In this document: in pieces, positions 16,318 through 24,027 of the stretch | How the letters are laid out: the number at the start of each line of letters is the position of its first letter | How positions within the stretch are numbered: position 1 is the first letter of the stretch | From: Dyella halodurans | GTDB taxonomy: Bacteria > Pseudomonadota > Gammaproteobacteria > Xanthomonadales > Rhodanobacteraceae | Assembly: GCF_026283925.1 (NCBI RefSeq) | Contig: NZ_JAPDPF010000004.1 | Coordinates: 124,001 to 188,000, forward strand | Length of the DNA: 64,000 nt | Direction: 5' to 3' | The notes under the pieces: generated by a model | What the model saw: only the letters and a program-made list of their open reading frames with translations | Database searches by the model: none | What the model was told of the DNA's origin: nothing | Translations under genes and position numbers: made by a program

Positions 16318-16790
16318 GGTGACCTCGGCATGCCGTATTCGGCAAGATAGCGGCGAGGCTGTCTTCCTTGCGGCGATCATCACCCGCGCGGCGTCACACG
16401 CACCCGGAAGCCCACTTATTCCTCACCGTCATCCCCGCGAAAGCGGGGATCCAGTGACTTTGCTCTTTATCCGGTGTTCTCGCGACCTGGGACGTCCGCT
16501 TACGATGGCGCTAGAGCAAAAGCGAAAGGCGCTGGATGACTCGCTACGCTCGCCCCTTGGGGGCCGCCCTACGGGCGTTCGGCGCGCTTCGCGCTTGTCC
16601 CGCTTTCGCGGGGATGACGGTGAGGGGATATCAATCTCACTGTGGGCTTGCAGGGAAAACAGTTAGGGGGCAACTGGAACCCCGCCCGGCACCCAAGCAA
16701 GCCACCCTCGACGCCCCACTAAGAAAATCGACAAGACACCCCCATCCATCGGGATAAGCTCAGGCATGTCCACCCCAAGGAGCTCAAACC
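16318..16790. other. Intergenic stretch dominated by a palindromic repeat pair
   Basis: No gene. It holds the inverted repeat pair at 16421-16625 and, at its right end, the Shine-Dalgarno and promoter region of the VOC gene. Confidence 0.5.
16421..16625. repeat. REP-like repeat pair, family A, copy 1
   Basis: Left unit 16421-16457 contains cctcaccgtcatccccgcga then aagcgggga; the right unit 16599-16625 is its inverted counterpart. Each unit is itself a small palindrome (ccccgc-gaaa-gcgggg). Two inverted units about 140 bp apart form a REPIN-like element. The same unit recurs at 32.6-32.8 kb, with a diverged form at 37.0-37.1 kb. Confidence 0.8.
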
Positions 16791-17219
16791 ATGGCCACCC
16801 AAGCTAGCCACGGCAGTACCATCATCCCCTGCCTCCGCTACCGCGACGCCCATGCCGCCATCGACTGGCTATGCAAGGCCTTTGGCTTCGAGAAGCACGC
16901 GGTCTACGACGATGACGACGGTGGCGTGGCGCATGCGCAACTCGTCTACGGCGCCGGCATGCTGATGCTTGGGTCGGTGCGCGAGAATGAGTTCGGACGG
17001 AATTTCGTGCAGCCCGATCAGGTAGGCGGCAGCGAGACGCAATGCCCCTGCGTGATCGTGCGCGACTGCAAGGCGCACTACGAGCAGGCAAAGGCGGCGG
17101 GTGCGGTGATCATCGACGAATATGCCGAGAAGGACTACGGCGGCGCCGGATATAGCTGCCGTGATCCGGAAGGCCACCTGTGGTGGTTCGGCAGTTACGA
17201 CCCGTGGGCTGAAGCGTGA
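16791..17219 (+). CDS. VOC/glyoxalase-superfamily protein (PhnB-like)
   Basis: 142 residues forming one two-module VOC fold: TIIPCLRYRDAHAAIDWLCKAFGF at the start and YSCRDPEGHLWWFGSYDP at the end, the usual signature of the glyoxalase-like group. Substrate unknown. The metal-site pattern is incomplete, so this may be a binding protein rather than an enzyme. Adjacent genes are unrelated. Confidence 0.85.
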   Translation: MATQASHGSTIIPCLRYRDAHAAIDWLCKAFGFEKHAVYDDDDGGVAHAQLVYGAGMLMLGSVRENEFGRNFVQPDQVGGSETQCPCVIVRDCKAHYEQAKAAGAVIIDEYAEKDYGGAGYSCRDPEGHLWWFGSYDPWAEA

Positions 17220-17290
17220 CGATGCAGGCACGGCGAGCCACGCACGTATGCGACCCGCCTATTCGAGAGTGAGCCGTCCAGCCCGTGGCA

Positions 17291-17647
17291 TCACGCGCTT
17301 CGGCTCGCCTCTTGCGCCGTCATGCTGGCTCGCTCGCCGTGCAACTTGCCCCATTCCGCCAGCGCATCGAGCGCCGGGCGCAACGTGCTACCCAACAGGG
17401 TGAGCGTGTAACCGGGTGGAAAATCGCTGCCGGTATGGTTGCGCATCACCATGCCGTCGCGCTGCAGGCGCGTGAGTTGCTGGCTCAGCACTTTATGCGC
17501 GATGCCTGGCAAGGCCGCCTGCAATTCGCTGAAACGTTTCGCGCCGGAGGCAAGCTGCCACAGGATGGCAGGCTTCCATTTGCCCATGATGGCCTGCAGG
17601 GCCAGTTCGACGGGGCAGCTATAGAACGTGGTTTCCATCTGGGACAT
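17291..17647 (-). CDS. HxlR-family transcriptional regulator
   Basis: 118 residues. A winged helix with the HxlR pattern: CPVELALQAIMGKWKPAILW near the N-terminus, RFSELQAALPGIAHKVLSQQL as the recognition region, then LTLLGSTLRPALDALAEWG. The conserved Cys11 could be a redox or electrophile sensor. Shine-Dalgarno aggag lies 8 nt before the ATG. It is divergent from the small monooxygenase-like gene at 17780, which is the likely target. Confidence 0.92.
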   Translation of the reverse strand: MSQMETTFYSCPVELALQAIMGKWKPAILWQLASGAKRFSELQAALPGIAHKVLSQQLTRLQRDGMVMRNHTGSDFPPGYTLTLLGSTLRPALDALAEWGKLHGERASMTAQEASRSA

Positions 17648-17779
17648 AAGGTGGCTCCTCTCCAGAGTCCGTCCAGCTAATCCTCAAGTCTTGCGGGTTA
17701 CCGCCCGGTGCGTATCGCGCGATCGACTGTTGCGCCATGATCGGGCCGCCTCCCCCAACTCCGTTCCATGGAGCAGGAC

Positions 17780-18091
17780 ATGATCGTCGAATACATTCGT
17801 TACAAATTGCCTGCAGCCGACAGCGGGGCGTTCGAGGCTGATTATGCACGTGCCGCCGCCAGCCTGGCGGCCAGCCCGTATTGCCTGGGCTACGCCCTGG
17901 AGCGCTGTGCGGAGGAGCCGGGCGTCTACGTGTTGCGCATTCGTTGGACGTCCGCGCAAGACCATCTCCAGGGCTTTCGCCGCGGCGAGCATTTCGCCCC
18001 CTTTCTTGCGGCCATCCGCGCCTACGTCCCCCGGATCGAGGAAATGCGCCACTACGAACCCACCGCAGTCACGGGTGGCCGCGCCGACTGA
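17780..18091 (+). CDS. Antibiotic-biosynthesis-monooxygenase (ABM/YgiN-like) domain protein
   Basis: About 103 residues, starting at the ATG at 17780, which has an aggag-type Shine-Dalgarno (ggagcagga); the ATG at 17768 is the alternative. The fold reads as a dimeric alpha/beta ABM barrel: MIVEYIRYKL, then GYALERCAEEPGVYVLRIRW, then HFAPFLAAIRAYVPRIEEM with the conserved late Tyr/Pro. Such proteins oxidise quinols or similar small molecules without cofactors. Its divergence from an HxlR regulator fits a quinone or electrophile response. Confidence 0.75.
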   Translation: MIVEYIRYKLPAADSGAFEADYARAAASLAASPYCLGYALERCAEEPGVYVLRIRWTSAQDHLQGFRRGEHFAPFLAAIRAYVPRIEEMRHYEPTAVTGGRAD

Positions 18092-18232
18092 CCGGCCCCA
18101 ACCGGCGTCTATGCAGGAAGTCATGCTGGGAGTCCTGCGACCGGTCACTTAAAGTCGACGGCTGCAACACCACGGTCATTTTCCAACCAGCCCGGGCCGG
18201 TCGTGGCAACGACCAGCCCGTCCGGAGGTTTC

Positions 18233-20161
18233 ATGCGCATTCGCCGTACCCTGCTCGCCGTCACTGCCTTGGCCACCGCCCTCGCGGCCGGCCTCGCCCT
18301 GGCCCAGACCGCACCGCTGACGCCGGATATTCCGCAGGGTACGTTTGCCGCCTCGACGGCGGGCTTCGACTACGTCAAGCGCGAAGTGATGATCCCGATG
18401 CGCGATGGCGTGAAGCTGCATACCGTCATCGTGATCCCCAAGGGCGCCAGGAACGCCCCCATCCTGCTGACGCGCACGCCCTACAACGCCGACGGCCGCG
18501 CCGCGCGCCTCGAGTCGCCGCATATGAACGCCGAGCTGCCGCAGGGCGATGAAGTGTTCGTGCGCGGCGGCTATATCCGCGTGTTCCAGGATGTGCGCGG
18601 CAAGTACGGTTCCGAAGGCGACTACGTGATGACGCGCCCGTTGCGCGGTCCGTTGAACTCCAGCGAGGTCGACCACTCCACCGACGCCTACGACACCATC
18701 GACTGGCTGGTGAAGAACCTGCCCGAATCGAATGGCAAGGTCGGCATGCTGGGCTCCTCCTACGAGGGCTTTACCGTCGTGATGGCCTTGATCCACCCGC
18801 ATCCCGCGCTGAAGGTGGCCGCGCCAGAAAGCCCGATGGTGGACGGCTGGATGGGTGACGACTGGTTCCATTACGGCGCCTATCGCCAGACCAACTTTGA
18901 CTACATCTACGGCCAGACGAAGCAGAAGGGCAAGGGCGACAGCGTGCCGCGCGCAGGCTACGACGACTACAGCAACTTCCTCGCAGCCGGCTCGGCGGGC
19001 GACTATGCGCGCGCCCACGGTTTCGAGCAGCTGCCGTTCTGGCGCAAGCTCGACGAGCACCCGGCCTACGATGCGTTCTGGCAGAATCAGGCGCTGGACA
19101 AGATCATGGCCGAGCAGCCGCTGACCGTTCCCACCATGTGGCTGCAAGGCCTGTGGGACCAGGAGGACATGTGGGGCGCCATCCACAGCTACGAGGCGAC
19201 CGAGTCCAAGGACAAGAACAACGACAAGAACTTCCTGGTGATGGGCCCGTGGCGCCACAGCCAGGTGAACTACGACGGCACCGCGCTGGGCCCGCTGCAG
19301 TGGGAAGGCGATACCTCTCTGCAGTTCCGGCGCGATGTACTCAAGCCGTTCTTCGACCAGTACCTGGTCGACGGTGCGCCGAAGGCGAACACGCCGCCGG
19401 TGCTGATCTACAACACCGGCGAAAACCGCTGGGATCGCTACAAGTCCTGGCCGCTCAGCTGCGACAAGGGCTGCCCGAACAAGCCGAAGTCGCTGTACCT
19501 GGGCGCCGGCGGCACCTTGTCCTTCACCGCGCCCGGCAGCGATGCAGCCAAGTACGAGGAGTACGTCTCCGATCCGGCCAAGCCGGTGCCGTACCAGCTG
19601 CGCCCGGTGCACTTCGCCGATCACGATGCGTGGACGCGCTGGCTGGTCAACGACCAGCGTTTCGTCGATGGCCGTCCTGACGTGATCACCTTTGTCAGCG
19701 AGCCGCTGACCGCGCCGATGCATATCGGCGGCGCGCCGCAGGTGAACCTGTATGCCTCCACCAGCGGCAGCGACAGCGACTGGGTGGTGAAGCTGATCGA
19801 CGTGTATCCGGACACGGTACCGTCGAAGCCGGAAATGGGCGGCTACGAACTGGCGGTGTCGATGGATATCTTCCGTGGCCGCTACCGCACCAGCTTCGAG
19901 CACCCGCAGGCGATCACGCCGGACCAGCCGCTGCTGTACACGTTCGGCCTGCCGACCACCAACCACGTGTTCCAGCCGGGCCACCGCATCATGGTGCAGG
20001 TGCAGTCCAGTCTGTTCCCGTTGTACGACCGCAATCCGCAGACCTTCGTGCCGAACATCTTCCAGGCCAAGCCCACGGATTATCAGAAGGCCACCCAGCG
20101 CGTGTGGCACACGCCGGGCAACGCCAGCTTCATCAGCCTGCCGGTGGTACCGAACAGCTAA
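18233..20161 (+). CDS. Alpha-amino acid ester hydrolase (CocE/NonD-type serine hydrolase)
   Basis: 642 residues with a Sec signal peptide (likely cleavage after ALA at about 24), so periplasmic or secreted. An alpha/beta hydrolase with nucleophile Ser176 in GSSYEG, Asp309 and His342 (GPWRH). These match the triad of the characterised Acetobacter enzyme (Ser205, Asp338, His370) with a constant offset of 28-29. The carboxylate cluster that defines this subgroup and binds the substrate alpha-amino group is also present: Asp210, Glu311, Asp312. Tyr84 (RTPYNADG) fits the oxyanion hole. The enzyme hydrolyses alpha-amino acid esters and can acylate beta-lactam nuclei. A strong terminator follows. 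Confidence 0.92.
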   Translation: MRIRRTLLAVTALATALAAGLALAQTAPLTPDIPQGTFAASTAGFDYVKREVMIPMRDGVKLHTVIVIPKGARNAPILLTRTPYNADGRAARLESPHMNAELPQGDEVFVRGGYIRVFQDVRGKYGSEGDYVMTRPLRGPLNSSEVDHSTDAYDTIDWLVKNLPESNGKVGMLGSSYEGFTVVMALIHPHPALKVAAPESPMVDGWMGDDWFHYGAYRQTNFDYIYGQTKQKGKGDSVPRAGYDDYSNFLAAGSAGDYARAHGFEQLPFWRKLDEHPAYDAFWQNQALDKIMAEQPLTVPTMWLQGLWDQEDMWGAIHSYEATESKDKNNDKNFLVMGPWRHSQVNYDGTALGPLQWEGDTSLQFRRDVLKPFFDQYLVDGAPKANTPPVLIYNTGENRWDRYKSWPLSCDKGCPNKPKSLYLGAGGTLSFTAPGSDAAKYEEYVSDPAKPVPYQLRPVHFADHDAWTRWLVNDQRFVDGRPDVITFVSEPLTAPMHIGGAPQVNLYASTSGSDSDWVVKLIDVYPDTVPSKPEMGGYELAVSMDIFRGRYRTSFEHPQAITPDQPLLYTFGLPTTNHVFQPGHRIMVQVQSSLFPLYDRNPQTFVPNIFQAKPTDYQKATQRVWHTPGNASFISLPVVPNS

Positions 20162-20187
20162 ACAGACAGCAGCGCGCGATACGCGCG

Positions 20188-20220
20188 ACGGGCCGGCAGC
20201 GATGCCGGCCCGTCTTTGTT
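20188..20220 (+). terminator. Intrinsic terminator after the ester hydrolase gene
   Basis: An 11-bp stem acgggccggca / tgccggcccgt with a 4-nt loop, followed by ctttgttt; 27 bp past the stop. Confidence 0.8.
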
Positions 20221-20251
20221 TCGCTGCCAATCAGCTGCGTCAATGGGGCAC

Positions 20252-20280
20252 TTGCAAGTAATTATACACACGATTAATTT
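20252..20280 (+). promoter_or_regulatory. Promoter of the TetR-HlyD-ABC operon
   Basis: TTGCAA (20252-20257), 17-bp spacer, TAATTT (20275-20280). The region is AT-rich and includes aatta...taatt arms (20260-20264 and 20275-20279) that may be an operator. The -10 ends 6 nt before the ATG, which suggests a leaderless transcript. Confidence 0.45.
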
Positions 20281-20286
20281 ATCCGC

Positions 20287-20961
20287 ATGAGCACCGAAAA
20301 GCCACGCTCCTCAAAGCGTCGCGCGCCTCCGCGCGCACCGGGTCGTCCGACCCTCGACAGCCCCGACCTGCGTCCCCACCTGATCGACGCCGCGCTGGCC
20401 TGCTTTGTCCGCGACGGCATTGCCGGCACCTCGCTGCGCGGCATTGCCGCCGATGCGGGCGTGACACCAGCCCTGCTCAATTACTACTTCGGCAGCAAGC
20501 TGGCCCTGCGCGATGCCGTGTTCGAAGAACGCCTGATGCCGGCGGTGCTCACCTTGCGAGGCCACGTTGCCAGTGCAGGCGACGATATCCAGGCCTTGGT
20601 GGGCAGCTTCGTGCGTGGCGTGCTCGGCCTGGTCGCCAGCCATCCCTGGTTTCCCGCGCTATGGGTGCGCGAAGTGCTGTGCGAAGGCGGTGCGCTGCGC
20701 GAATTGCTGCTGTCCCGCATCGGCCCCGAACTGCCGCAGATGCTCGCAGCGCGCTTCGCCGAGGCCCAGCGACGCGGCCAGCTCAATGCAAATCTCGATC
20801 CACGCCTGATGGTGGTGTCGCTGATCGGCCTCACCTTGTTTCCCGCCGCCAGTGCGCCGATCTGGCGGCAGCTGTTCCAGGCTGATCTGGGTGTTGATGC
20901 CATGGCCAATCACGCCCTGGCCTTGCTCGGCCACGGACTGGATACCACGCATGAAAGCTGA
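20287..20961 (+). CDS. TetR-family regulator (CecR-like)
   Basis: 224 residues with a basic Pro/Arg-rich head (1-20). The HTH lies at about 45-80 (GTSLRGIAADAGVTPALLNYYFGSKLALRDAV), then an all-helical ligand domain. It heads a four-gene operon with a HlyD-type adaptor and an ABC-2 exporter, the arrangement of the CecR/ybhGFSR locus of enterobacteria. It therefore probably represses its own operon and responds to an exported toxic compound. Its stop overlaps the adaptor gene by 11 bp. Confidence 0.9.
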   Translation: MSTEKPRSSKRRAPPRAPGRPTLDSPDLRPHLIDAALACFVRDGIAGTSLRGIAADAGVTPALLNYYFGSKLALRDAVFEERLMPAVLTLRGHVASAGDDIQALVGSFVRGVLGLVASHPWFPALWVREVLCEGGALRELLLSRIGPELPQMLAARFAEAQRRGQLNANLDPRLMVVSLIGLTLFPAASAPIWRQLFQADLGVDAMANHALALLGHGLDTTHES

Positions 20962-21937
20962 TCGTTCCTCTGCTCTGCGAAACAAGCCACGGCCCTTCCT
21001 GCTATCGGCCATGCTCCTGCTGACGGCCTGCCAGCCTGCGCCACCCCACGTGCTGGGCACCATCGAGTTCGACCGCATCACCCTGCCCGCGCCGGCCGCC
21101 GAGCACATCGTGCAGATCGACGTGCGCGAGGGTCAGTTCGTGCCTGCCGGCAAGCGCATCATGCAACTGGAAACCACGCGTACACGCGCGGCGCTGGACT
21201 CGGCCCAGGCTGACCTGCGACAGCAGCAACAGGCGCTGCTCGAACTTGAAAACGGCCCGCGCCAGGAACAGATCCGCCAGGCGCGCGCCACCCTGGTCGG
21301 CGCACAGGCCCAGGCACGCGACGCGAACGCTTATTACCAGCGACTGTCTGCGCTGGCTAGGCAGCAGTTCGTGTCTGCCGCCGATCTCGACCGCGCCCGC
21401 GCTTCCGCCGGCAATGCCGATGCCGCGGTCGGCGCCGATCGCGCCGCGCTCGATCAGTTGCTCAACGGTTCGCGCGCGGAAGACATCGCGCAAGCGCGCG
21501 CCCTGGTCGCCTCCGCGCAAGCCACCGCCAACTCGCGCGCCGTCGACCTGGAGAAACTGGACCTGATCACCCCGCGCGACGTGCGCGTGGACAGCTTGCC
21601 GTACAAGCTCGGTGACCAGGCCCAGCCGGGCACGCCGCTGGTGATCCTGCTGGCCAGCGACACGCCTTATGCTCGCGTCTACGTGCCAGCGTCGCTGCGA
21701 CCTTCGGTAAAGGTGGGCGATGCCGCCGTGGTCACCTTGCAGGACGGCAAGCATAGCTATCGTGGCAGCGTGCGCATGATTCGCAGCGAGCCCACGTTTA
21801 CGCCGTACTACGCGCTCAGCGGCGACGACGCCACCCGGCTGAGCTATCTGGCGGAAATCGCGCTGGGACAGGATGCCAAGGAGCTGCCCCAGGGTTTCCC
21901 CGTGTCGGCGGTGTTCTCCGGGAAGCAGGGGCCATGA
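20951..21937 (+). CDS. HlyD-family periplasmic adaptor lipoprotein (YbhG-like)
   Basis: 328 residues from the ATG at 20951. The lipobox LLTAC puts the lipidated Cys at 27. A beta/lipoyl segment (AEHIVQIDVREGQFVPAGKRIMQLE) is followed by a long coiled-coil hairpin (about 75-200) rich in Ala, Gln and Arg, then the returning lipoyl half with VDSLPYKLGDQAQPGTPLVIL. It links the inner-membrane ABC transporter to an outer-membrane channel. Overlaps TetR upstream and the ATPase gene downstream (ATGA), so translation is coupled throughout. Confidence 0.92.
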   Translation: MKADRSSALRNKPRPFLLSAMLLLTACQPAPPHVLGTIEFDRITLPAPAAEHIVQIDVREGQFVPAGKRIMQLETTRTRAALDSAQADLRQQQQALLELENGPRQEQIRQARATLVGAQAQARDANAYYQRLSALARQQFVSAADLDRARASAGNADAAVGADRAALDQLLNGSRAEDIAQARALVASAQATANSRAVDLEKLDLITPRDVRVDSLPYKLGDQAQPGTPLVILLASDTPYARVYVPASLRPSVKVGDAAVVTLQDGKHSYRGSVRMIRSEPTFTPYYALSGDDATRLSYLAEIALGQDAKELPQGFPVSAVFSGKQGP

Positions 21938-22869
21938 CTGATACGGCCATCCATGCGCACGGCTTGACCAAACGCTTCGGCCAGCTGGTCGCCGTCAACG
22001 CGGTGAACCTGGATGTGCCGCGCGCCTGCGTGTATGGCTTTCTTGGCCCGAACGGCTCGGGCAAGTCCACCACCATCCGCATGCTGTGCGGCCTGCTGAC
22101 ACCCAGCGAGGGCGAGATCGACGTGCTCGGCCTGCGCATTCCGCAGCAGGCGGAACAGCTCAAGCGGCGCATTGGTTACATGACGCAGAAATTCTCGCTG
22201 TTCGACGATTTGTCGGTGCGCCAGAACCTGGAGTTCCTCGCCACCGTGCAGGGGCTGCCGCGCCAGCAGGGCAAGGCGCGCGTGGATGACCTGCTCAGGC
22301 GTTATCGCCTGGACGATCGCACCGAACAGCTCGCCGGTACGCTCAGCGGCGGACAGAAGCAGCGCCTGGCGCTGGCCGGCGCCATCGTGCACAAGCCGGA
22401 GCTGCTGCTGCTCGACGAGCCGACCAGTGCGGTCGATCCCGAGTCGCGCCGCGATTTCTGGGAGAAACTGTTCGAGCTCGCCGACGATGGCACCACCATC
22501 CTCGTCTCCACCCACTACATGGATGAAGCCGAGCGCTGCCATCGCCTGGCCATCCTCGACAACGGCAACCTGGTCGCCGATGGTACGCCGAAGGAGCTCA
22601 CCGCCAAGCTGCAGGGACGCACGTTCCTGATCCGCGCCGACGCGCCACGCAAGGTGAAGGAGGCACTGGAGGACCAGCCGGACGTGCTGAGCGTGGCACA
22701 GATCGGCAATGAACTGCGCGTGCTGCTGCGCCACAGCGATGAACATGTCGATGCCTTCAAGCAACGGCTGCAACGCATCGGCCTGCCGTTCGACGTGGAA
22801 AGCGTCACGCCGAGCCTGGAAGACGTGTTCGTCGCCGCCACACGCAGACACGAGGAGCAAGCCGCGTGA
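21934..22869 (+). CDS. ABC transporter ATP-binding protein (YbhF-like)
   Basis: 311 residues, one ATPase domain: Walker A GPNGSGKST at 38-46, signature LSGGQKQR at about 137, Walker B LLLLDEPTSAVDP, then an H-loop His in STHYMDEAE. The C-terminal ~80 residues (from about 220) form a DUF4162-like regulatory tail. Unlike YbhF of enterobacteria, which has two ATPase domains, this has one. Start ATG overlaps the adaptor stop, and its end overlaps the permease start. Confidence 0.94.
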   Translation: MTDTAIHAHGLTKRFGQLVAVNAVNLDVPRACVYGFLGPNGSGKSTTIRMLCGLLTPSEGEIDVLGLRIPQQAEQLKRRIGYMTQKFSLFDDLSVRQNLEFLATVQGLPRQQGKARVDDLLRRYRLDDRTEQLAGTLSGGQKQRLALAGAIVHKPELLLLDEPTSAVDPESRRDFWEKLFELADDGTTILVSTHYMDEAERCHRLAILDNGNLVADGTPKELTAKLQGRTFLIRADAPRKVKEALEDQPDVLSVAQIGNELRVLLRHSDEHVDAFKQRLQRIGLPFDVESVTPSLEDVFVAATRRHEEQAA

Positions 22870-23957
22870 ACCTGCGTCGCCTGTGGGCCATCATGCTCAA
22901 GGAGCTGCGCCAGCTGCGGCGGGACCGCATCACGCTGGCGATGATCATGGGCATACCGATCCTGCAGCTGATCCTGTTCGGCTACGCCATCAATCTGAAT
23001 CTGCGTCACCTGCCCGCCGCCGTCGCCGATCAGGCGCAGACCGCCGGTTCGCGGGCCGCCATCCAGGACCTTCTGGCCAGCGGCGTCATCGAACTGCATG
23101 CCACGGCGCAGAGTCCGCAACAGCTGGTCGACCTGCTGCGCGAAGGCCGCATCACCGTCGGCATCGCGGTGCCACCGGACTTCGAGCGCCGCAAACTGGA
23201 CGGCCGTGAGGCGATCCAGGTGATGGTGGATGGCAGCGACAACGTGGTGCAGGCGGCCGCAGGACAACTGGCGCAATACCCGCTCAACCAGCCGGACAAC
23301 TTCCACGCACGGGTCGAGACGCCGATCAGCGTGGTCAGCTTCTACAACCCCGAGCGGCGCTCACCGGTGAACATCGTGCCGGGACTGGTGGGCGTGATCC
23401 TCACCATGACGATGGTGCTGTTCACTGCCGTCGCCATCGTGCGGGAAAGCGAGCGCGGCAATATGGAGCTGCTGATCACCACGCCGGTCAGCCGCACCGA
23501 GCTGATGATCGGCAAGGTGCTGCCGTATGCGGTGATCGGACTGCTGCAGACCAGCATCGTGTTGCTGCTTGGCGTGTGGCTGTTCCGCGTGCCGATACGC
23601 GGCAGCCTGTGGGACGTCTATCTGGCCGCCAGCCTGCTGATCCTGGCCAACCTGTCGCTGGGCCTGCTGATTTCCACGCGGGCGAAGTCGCAGTTCCAGG
23701 CCATGCAGATGACGTTCTTCGTGTTCCTGCCGTCGATCCTGCTGTCCGGCTTCATGTTTCCCTATGCCGGCATGCCGCCGCCGGCGCAATGGATTGCCGA
23801 GCTGCTGCCGCTGACCCATTTCATGCGCCTGATCCGCGGCATCATGCTGCGTGGCGCCGCGCTCGGCGACCTGTGGCCGGACAGCCTCGCGCTCGCTGTT
23901 TTTATCGCGGTCATGCTGACGCTGGCCATCCGCCTGTTCCATAAGCGGCTGGACTGA
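22866..23957 (+). CDS. ABC-2 type permease (YbhR/YbhS-like)
   Basis: 363 residues. One N-terminal transmembrane helix (about 20-42), a large periplasmic domain (about 45-170), then five more helices (about 173-355), the usual ABC-2 layout. The conserved segment MELLITTPVSRTELMIGK lies after the second helix. Only one permease is present where the enterobacterial locus has two, so it should work as a homodimer. Likely exports drugs, bile-salt-like compounds or cations; substrate unknown. Confidence 0.93.
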   Translation: MNLRRLWAIMLKELRQLRRDRITLAMIMGIPILQLILFGYAINLNLRHLPAAVADQAQTAGSRAAIQDLLASGVIELHATAQSPQQLVDLLREGRITVGIAVPPDFERRKLDGREAIQVMVDGSDNVVQAAAGQLAQYPLNQPDNFHARVETPISVVSFYNPERRSPVNIVPGLVGVILTMTMVLFTAVAIVRESERGNMELLITTPVSRTELMIGKVLPYAVIGLLQTSIVLLLGVWLFRVPIRGSLWDVYLAASLLILANLSLGLLISTRAKSQFQAMQMTFFVFLPSILLSGFMFPYAGMPPPAQWIAELLPLTHFMRLIRGIMLRGAALGDLWPDSLALAVFIAVMLTLAIRLFHKRLD

Positions 23958-23964
23958 GCGTCCC

Positions 23965-24000
23965 GTTCAAAGTCTCGATAACGGTCACGAGACTTTGAAC
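23965..24000. terminator. Bidirectional hairpin between convergent operons
   Basis: Perfect 13-bp stem gttcaaagtctcg / cgagactttgaac with a 10-nt loop, right after the permease stop and just past the end of the M16 peptidase gene. It lacks a T-tract but sits exactly between two convergent genes. Confidence 0.6.
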
Positions 24001-24027
24001 AAGCGCCAGCCGCGAGCACCGATGCCA

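Noticed and set aside
16421..16625. Possibility that the paired palindromes are a CRISPR array
   Set aside because: Only two units, in inverted orientation with unrelated spacing, and the same unit is scattered elsewhere in the window.
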